From Spirogloea muscicola (Eukaryota > Streptophyta > Zygnematophyceae > Spirogloeales > Spirogloeaceae), in NCBI GenBank assembly GCA_009602725.1, contig WELB01000179.1:1-33212 (forward strand): a DNA stretch of 33,212 nucleotides, in the 5' to 3' direction. Below the pieces are notes generated by a model, which saw only the letters and a program-made list of their open reading frames with translations, was not told the DNA's origin and ran no database searches. A program made the position numbers and the translations under genes. Shown piece by piece: positions 29,346 through 33,212 of the stretch. How positions within the stretch are numbered: the stretch's first letter is position 1; each line of letters starts with the position of its first letter.

Positions 29346-29940
29346 AACTACTCAGTAACCCTGCTAAGCAGTCGCAGGTCAGAGAGGCTATGTTCCTGGA
29401 AGGACGTCCCCTGGCCAGAGCCAGCAGAGGCAGCAGCGAGGGCTCGGCCGGCACGCAGGTGCAGCGCACGGGCCATTGACCTCTGCAGCGAGACGGCCAG
29501 GCGCATGCGATACACCTGAGCGAGCGACCCGGTGCAGGAAAGTCCACCGGCTCCCCATGGAAGCGGCGAGCGACGGCGTGACGGCGGAAAACTATCCCCC
29601 TGCCGAAGCCAGAGGCCGCAGCGAGAGCACGGCCAGCACGCAGATGTAGAGCATGGGCCATGGACCGCTGGAGGGACACTGACAATCTCATCCGGTATAC
29701 CTGAGCCCACGAGCCAGCTGCGTTGAAGTCAGCCCGCTCGCCGCGCCTGCGGGTCACGGCACGCCGCGCAAGCCAGGCCAGCAGGTCGAGCCACTGGGAC
29801 CCGAGAGCCCCGTGCACGTCCACCGCCAAGGGGACGAACTCATCTGTATGCTGGTGGTCGGAGTGCTTGGCCGCCTTGCTGCGAGCGGCCTTCGCCGCAG
29901 CATGGCCTGCCCGTGAGGCGCGTCCAAATTGAGAGCGGTG
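29346..29940 (-). pseudogene. LINE family 1: two overlapping C-terminal copies
   Basis: The upper part reads FGRASRAGHAAAKAARSKA, EFVPLAVDVHGALGSQWLD, LLAWLARRAVTRRRGERADF, NAAGSWAQVYRMRLSVSLQR and ALHLRAGRALAAASGFGRG. It then re-enters, in another frame, a second copy of the same tail: GSLAQVYRMRLAVSLQRSM, ALHLRAGRALAAAS, HSLSDLRLLSRVTE, stop near 29348. Thus one tail is joined into another at about 29547-29580. This copy contains the segment after DVHGALG that is deleted in 28433-29085. Confidence 0.78.
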
Positions 29941-30352
29941 GCTGTGAGAGTACCTCCCAATGGGGGCAAGGGCTGTGAGAGGCCAGCCCGACAAGGTTCG
30001 AAGGCGCCTCACTACGAAGGGGCCAGAAGCGCTATCGCAGAACTGGTGTAAAATGAATCACTTGATAGTACGAGTGACGAAATTCAAATCCGACAGACTA
30101 GCTGCCGAAAAACTATCCCCCTGACGAAACCAGAGGCTGCAGCGAGAGCACGGCCAGCACGCAGGTGCAAGGCGTGGGCCATGGACCGCAGAAGGGAAAT
30201 GGATAGTCGCATGCGGTAGACCTGGGCTAACGAGCTAGCGGCGTTGAGGTGAGCCTGCTCACCTCGTCTGGGGGACGGCGAGCCTCGCAGCCTGGCAAAG
30301 AGAAAGCGGCTGCAGGTCGAGCCACTGGGATCAAGAGCCCCGCGCACACCGC
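29941..30352 (-). pseudogene. LINE family 1 C-terminal tail and UTR
   Basis: Coding end GALDPSGSTCSRFLFARLRG, QVYRMRLSISLLRSMAHAL, RALAAASGFVRGIVFRQLVCRI, stop near 30084. The 3' UTR to the left includes GGGGCAAGGGCTGTGAGAGG then CCAGCCCGACAAGGTTCG at 29960-29998. Truncated on its upstream side, where it joins a family-2 LINE tail. Confidence 0.75.
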
Positions 30353-30354
30353 CA

Positions 30355-30830
30355 GATTTTTGTATAAATGAAACAAAGAAAGGCCAAATGGCCAAGTACA
30401 AAGACAAGCACAACTGAAGACGTACATCACCTACAGCAGATTGACCCGCTCAGTAACCTCGGGTCGATACATTAAGGTCGCCAATCGATGCCTGAATACT
30501 AGATGGCAGATACGAAGCCCTTCTGCCACCAACTAGAGCTCGCCCTCTTCTTGGTGCAAAGCATTAGCCTGAGCACGCTGCAAACAGGCCGAAACTCGTC
30601 GTCGCAAGGATGACTGATATGCAGCTGGCAAGCCCATCTCAGCTGGAAACACATCTGCACGTCGTGCAAAGCCTAGACTGGCAATGTTCTGAAGGAGAGT
30701 GTGGAAACGAGGACCTAAACAGCCAAAGATGTCGACTGCAGCTGGCAGGAGCTGATCGCATTGGGGGTATTCAAAGTAATGCTGTAGCTTTCTTTGTTCT
30801 GCACTGCCCACTCCGTGGCCACGGCCAGGT
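30355..30830 (-). pseudogene. LINE family 2 C-terminal fragment
   Basis: Matches 11035-11525 throughout. Coding blocks read LLPAAVDIFGCLGPRFHTLL, NIASLGFARRADVFPAE, RRRVSACLQRAQANALHQ. Frame changes follow, and the UTR has GGCCAAATGGCC near 30380-30391. Both minus copies end close to the GTACATCAC(C/T)... block. Confidence 0.75.
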
Positions 30831-30879
30831 GTACGAACTCGTTTCCAGCCGGATGCTCAGCGTGTTTCGCCGGCAAGAG

Positions 30880-31600
30880 GCCCAGGGCGGACAGCGTCTA
30901 TTACCAGCGCTCTCTGGCTCACGCAGTCCACACACGTGCCGGCCATGCTATGGCTGCCGCCTCAGGGTCTCGCCGGAGTGCTTCTTTTCCTGCAGCGAGT
31001 TACTCAGACTTGATGTTGCTCACTCGCGTGTACTGAGCTTCCATTCTTTTCTGGGCTGGTTTTCTAGCCCCTCTTTTCTATGGGCGAGCCATCTTCTTCT
31101 TCTTCCATCTGCATCGTCTCGTGGCTTTGCCAGCCCCTCTCCTTTATTGGGCGGGCACTTCTTCTAGTTGTGTAGCTTTTCTTTCGGGCACCTTTTTTGG
31201 CTTTTGGATTTTGTCCACTTTCTTTGGGCCTCCTTCCCTGCCTCGAGCTACTCGGACCTGATGTTGCTCACTCGCGGGTACTGAGCTTCCCTAGTATGTT
31301 GTCGTGATTGGTAGAGTAGAGGAGTCCTTTCTCGGCTTCTCATTCTTCGGCTTTGGACATTGTCCATTCTTTTTGGGCTGGCTTTGCCAGCCCCTCTTTC
31401 TTTATGGGCGAGCCTTCTTCTGCTGGCTTGGCCAGCTCCTCTTCTCTTCCATTCTTTCTCCTCCCCCTGTGCTGACGTGACCTCTTCAGGCCCCTCTGTA
31501 GCTGCTAAACGCTTGTCGGCCCCTCCGAACCCTCGTCACATCTTTTTGGGCTGGCTTATCACAGCCCTTGCCCCCATTTGGAGTGCCACTTCTTCTTTCT
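30880..31600 (+). pseudogene. Two tandem LINE 3' ends with many stem-loop blocks
   Basis: First tail: QRSLAHAVHTRAGHAMAAAS, SYSDLMLLTRVY, stop 31034-31036. UTR blocks lie at 31048-31090 and 31114-31155. A second coding end, CLELLGPDVAHSRVL in one frame and SSYSDLMLLTRGY in the other, stops near 31281. Its UTR has GGGCTGGCTTTGCCAGCCC at 31375-31393, a third block near 31420, and finally TTTTTGGGCTGGCTTATCAC with AGCCCTTGCCCCCATTTGG up to GAGTGCCACTTCTTCTTTC at 31545-31600. That is the terminal block also seen at the insertion point in element B. Confidence 0.78.
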
Positions 31601-31606
31601 GACAGC

Positions 31607-31775
31607 GTACCCCAAAGGCTGTGACACCCGTCCGTCCCGGGTATAAATGGTCATCCACCATCACATCCTTTGCTAACCGCTGGCTGCTGATTATCGGTCA
31701 GCCCAATCCGCGCCAATACTCCCCCCCCTTACCTGGGACCCGTCCTCCGCGTCACCGGCGTCCGCTGCGGCGTGG
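31607..31775 (+). repeat. Possible LTR-type fragment
   Basis: TGTGACACCCGTCCGTCCCG followed by GGTATAAATGG has an LTR-like start (TGTGACA) and a TATA-like motif 30 bases in. It is cut off by a LINE tail at 31777. It does not match the other LTRs here closely. Confidence 0.3.
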
Positions 31776-31776
31776 G

Positions 31777-31850
31777 GAAAGAAGTGGCACTCCCAATGGG
31801 GGCAAGGGCTGCGAAAAGCCAGCGCAAAAAGAATTGACAAAGGTTTGGAA
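31777..31850 (-). repeat. LINE 3' tail
   Basis: AAAGAAGTGGCACTCCCAAT, then GGGGGCAAGGGCTGCGAAAA, GCCAGCGCAAAAAGAATTGA, CAAAGGTTTGG. Nearly identical to 20994-21060 in the element-B LTR. It has no coding sequence, so it is a tail-only copy. Confidence 0.75.
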
Positions 31851-31867
31851 CCCTGCAGAGCAGCCGC

Positions 31868-32272
31868 CGCGCAGCCGCTGGAGGTCCTTCCCATATGCTC
31901 ACCGAGCACCTCCGGGAAATCTTCTTGGAGGGGGACCCTGCCGACTTCGCGGCGCTCCACCAGGTGTGCCAGCTCCTCGCTCGCGACCAGGTCCCTGCCA
32001 GCATTTTGACCTTGTCCATTCCTTTTGGGCTGGCTTCTCCCAGCCACCAGTCAATTCGGCCGCGCTTTTCTCTATTCGGGACGTCCTGTTCACCAGTACT
32101 CTGTTGGCGCTCAGCAAGGCCGGCGGAGGGGTCCGGCCCATCACCATCGGGGAGGTAGTCTACCGTCTGATGGGGCGCGCACTCTGGCAACAGCACGCGG
32201 GGCAGGCCCAAGCACACCTGGCGCCTCAGCAGTTCGGCGCGGGGCTGCGGAGCGGCGGCGAGACGGCTGGCA
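31868..32272 (+). pseudogene. LINE reverse transcriptase, N-terminal (fingers) part
   Basis: The plus strand reads LREIFLEGDPADFAALHQVC, then, after about 60 bp of LINE-tail-like DNA (CCATTCCTTTTGGGCTGGCT) at 31995-32055, continues STLLALSKAGGGVRPITIGE, VVYRLMGRALWQQHAGQAQ and LAPQQFGAGLRSGGETA. KxxGGVRPI is the conserved finger motif of non-LTR RT. At 32272 it meets, head to head, the opposite-strand palm. Confidence 0.8.
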
Positions 32273-32289
32273 GGGGCCCGCAGGGGACC

Positions 32290-32765
32290 AGGCGCTGCAC
32301 TTGTCCGCCCTGATGTCCAGGCCGATCGCGCCCAGCTGCAGCTGGAGGGTAGCAAAGGCTGCCACGACGTCTGCAGGTGGTCCCACCAGAGTGGTATCAT
32401 CAGCGTACGTCGGCACGCCAGGGTGAGCCGCGACCGCTGCCTGGAGCGCGCGGTGGTGTGCCAGCGCTTAGTAGAATCCCGCGAGTGGATCCCCTTGACG
32501 CGCACCCCTGGTGGAGGGTCTCCACCTCTCCCCCCCCCGTCCGCCACAGCAGGTCGATTGGCTGACCGTACCCCAGCCTGAAGAAGGGTAGAAGGCTGGG
32601 GAAGGCCTCTCTCAGCTCCTCCGCGATGACATCCCGATCAACGCTGTTGAAAGCATTGCGGACATCGACTGCCATGGCCACCCACTCGGGGTGCAGGTCC
32701 AGTGCGGCCCGTACACCGTCGACTCCGGCATTATGGCGGCCGCAGCCTCCCTCGTGTAGCACCCG
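32290..32765 (-). pseudogene. LINE reverse transcriptase, palm (motifs A-C)
   Basis: The minus strand reads GVRAALDLHPEWVAMAVDVR then NAFNSVDRDVI (motif A, near 32630-32675), FPSLLPFFRLGYGQPIDLLW, a frame change around motif B (GVRVKGIHSR), then PTYADDTTLVGPPADVVAAF with the catalytic YADD at 32396-32407, and LGLDIRADK-like sequence. This continues the same protein as 31868-32272 but on the other strand. It is broken by the frameshift at motif B and has no continuous link to an endonuclease region. Confidence 0.85.
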
Positions 32766-32825
32766 GCTTTCCTCACCACTCCAGCTGCGCAGCTGCAGGC
32801 CAGCCTGCCGGCCAGTCGTGGCGGC

Positions 32826-32985
32826 TTGGGATGCCGCTCAGTTGCCCGCGTCTGTGAGGCGGCCTTCCTGGGGAGCTGGGCGCAGGTGGCAGCCCCCATG
32901 TGTCAGAGGTTCCTCGTCCACCGACAACGCGCCCTGGAGCGGGCGGCAGCTGACGTGGAGACAGGCCAACTACCCTTCCAAGTCG
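32826..32985 (+). pseudogene. LINE post-RT fragment
   Basis: The plus strand reads VARVCEAAFLGSWAQVAAPM and RALERAAADVETGQLPFQV, resembling the region after the RT thumb in this LINE type. This is an inference from composition, order and the neighbouring pieces, because no second copy exists in the window for comparison. Ends at a LINE tail. Confidence 0.5.
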
Positions 32986-33212
32986 AAGAAAGGGCTCGCC
33001 CATTGAGGATAGGGGCTGGACAAGCCAGCCCAAAAAAGAATGAACAAAGAACGAGAAGGGGGCCAGAGGAAGCCAGAGGAAGCGCTAAGAAACCAAAGCA
33101 CACAAAGAAAGAAAGCAGCTACAAATTACTCAGTAACCCCTGCTAAGCAGCCGCAAATCAGAGAGGCTAGGGTCCTGGAAGTGGGTCCCCTGGACAGAGC
33201 CAGAGGCAGCAG
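32986..33212 (-). pseudogene. LINE family 1 tail and coding end, cut by the window edge
   Basis: Tail: GAAGAAAGGGCTCGCCCATT, stem-loop GGGCTGGACAAGCCAGCCC at 33013-33031, AAAAAAGAATGAACAAAG. The coding end is homologous to 29346-29500, with GGGTTACTGAGTAATTT near 33130 and the LSDL-equivalent upstream. The element continues outside the window. Confidence 0.75.

Noticed and set aside
31868-32765. LINE 5' inversion by twin priming
   Set aside because: Twin priming gives divergent halves, whereas these converge.

Overview
This window reads as nuclear DNA of a streptophyte, meaning a land plant or a close algal relative. I cannot name the species. The one host-like coding segment is the N-terminal part of a plant group-C-type MAP kinase at 25902-26207, minus strand. 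The LTR elements use a primer-binding site complementary to the 3' end of plant initiator methionine tRNA. There are no operons, ribosome-binding sites or prokaryote-style genes. Nearly everything else is nested, broken retrotransposon sequence.

Layout: 198-5154 is a decayed Ty3/gypsy chromovirus on the minus strand (element A). 5741-6792 is a plus-strand Ty3 RT/RNase H/integrase relic. 6798-10697 is a pile-up of LINE 3' ends and LTR copies. 11035-12320 holds LINE fragments, one of them interrupted by a solo LTR with a clean 5-bp target duplication. 13185-21436 is a structurally complete but disabled Ty3/gypsy chromovirus (element B): two LTRs, PPT, PBS, gag, protease, RT, RNase H, integrase, chromodomain and a TCGGC target duplication. 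Element B carries three later events: a LINE tail in its 5' LTR, an insertion of about 640 bp inside RT just before the YLDD motif, and a perfect 503-bp inverted copy of part of gag.

21836-23520 holds further LINE tails. 24397-25800 is a satellite built from a 21-bp repeat alternating with a conserved block of roughly 200 bp. The MAP kinase segment follows. 27045-33212 is a dense field of LINE fragments in both orientations. The LINEs form at least two related families. Their C-terminus has a CCHC finger followed by a restriction-like-endonuclease-type motif, and their 3' UTR carries a recurring GGGCTGG...CCAGCCC stem-loop ending in a TTC-rich tail.

No gene in the window appears intact apart from the open kinase segment. 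The most interesting features are the perfect gag palindrome with its flanking 29-bp direct repeats, the RLE-type LINE families with a shared 3' stem-loop, the structured LTRs whose hairpins persist although their sequence changes, and the 21-bp satellite beside the kinase segment.
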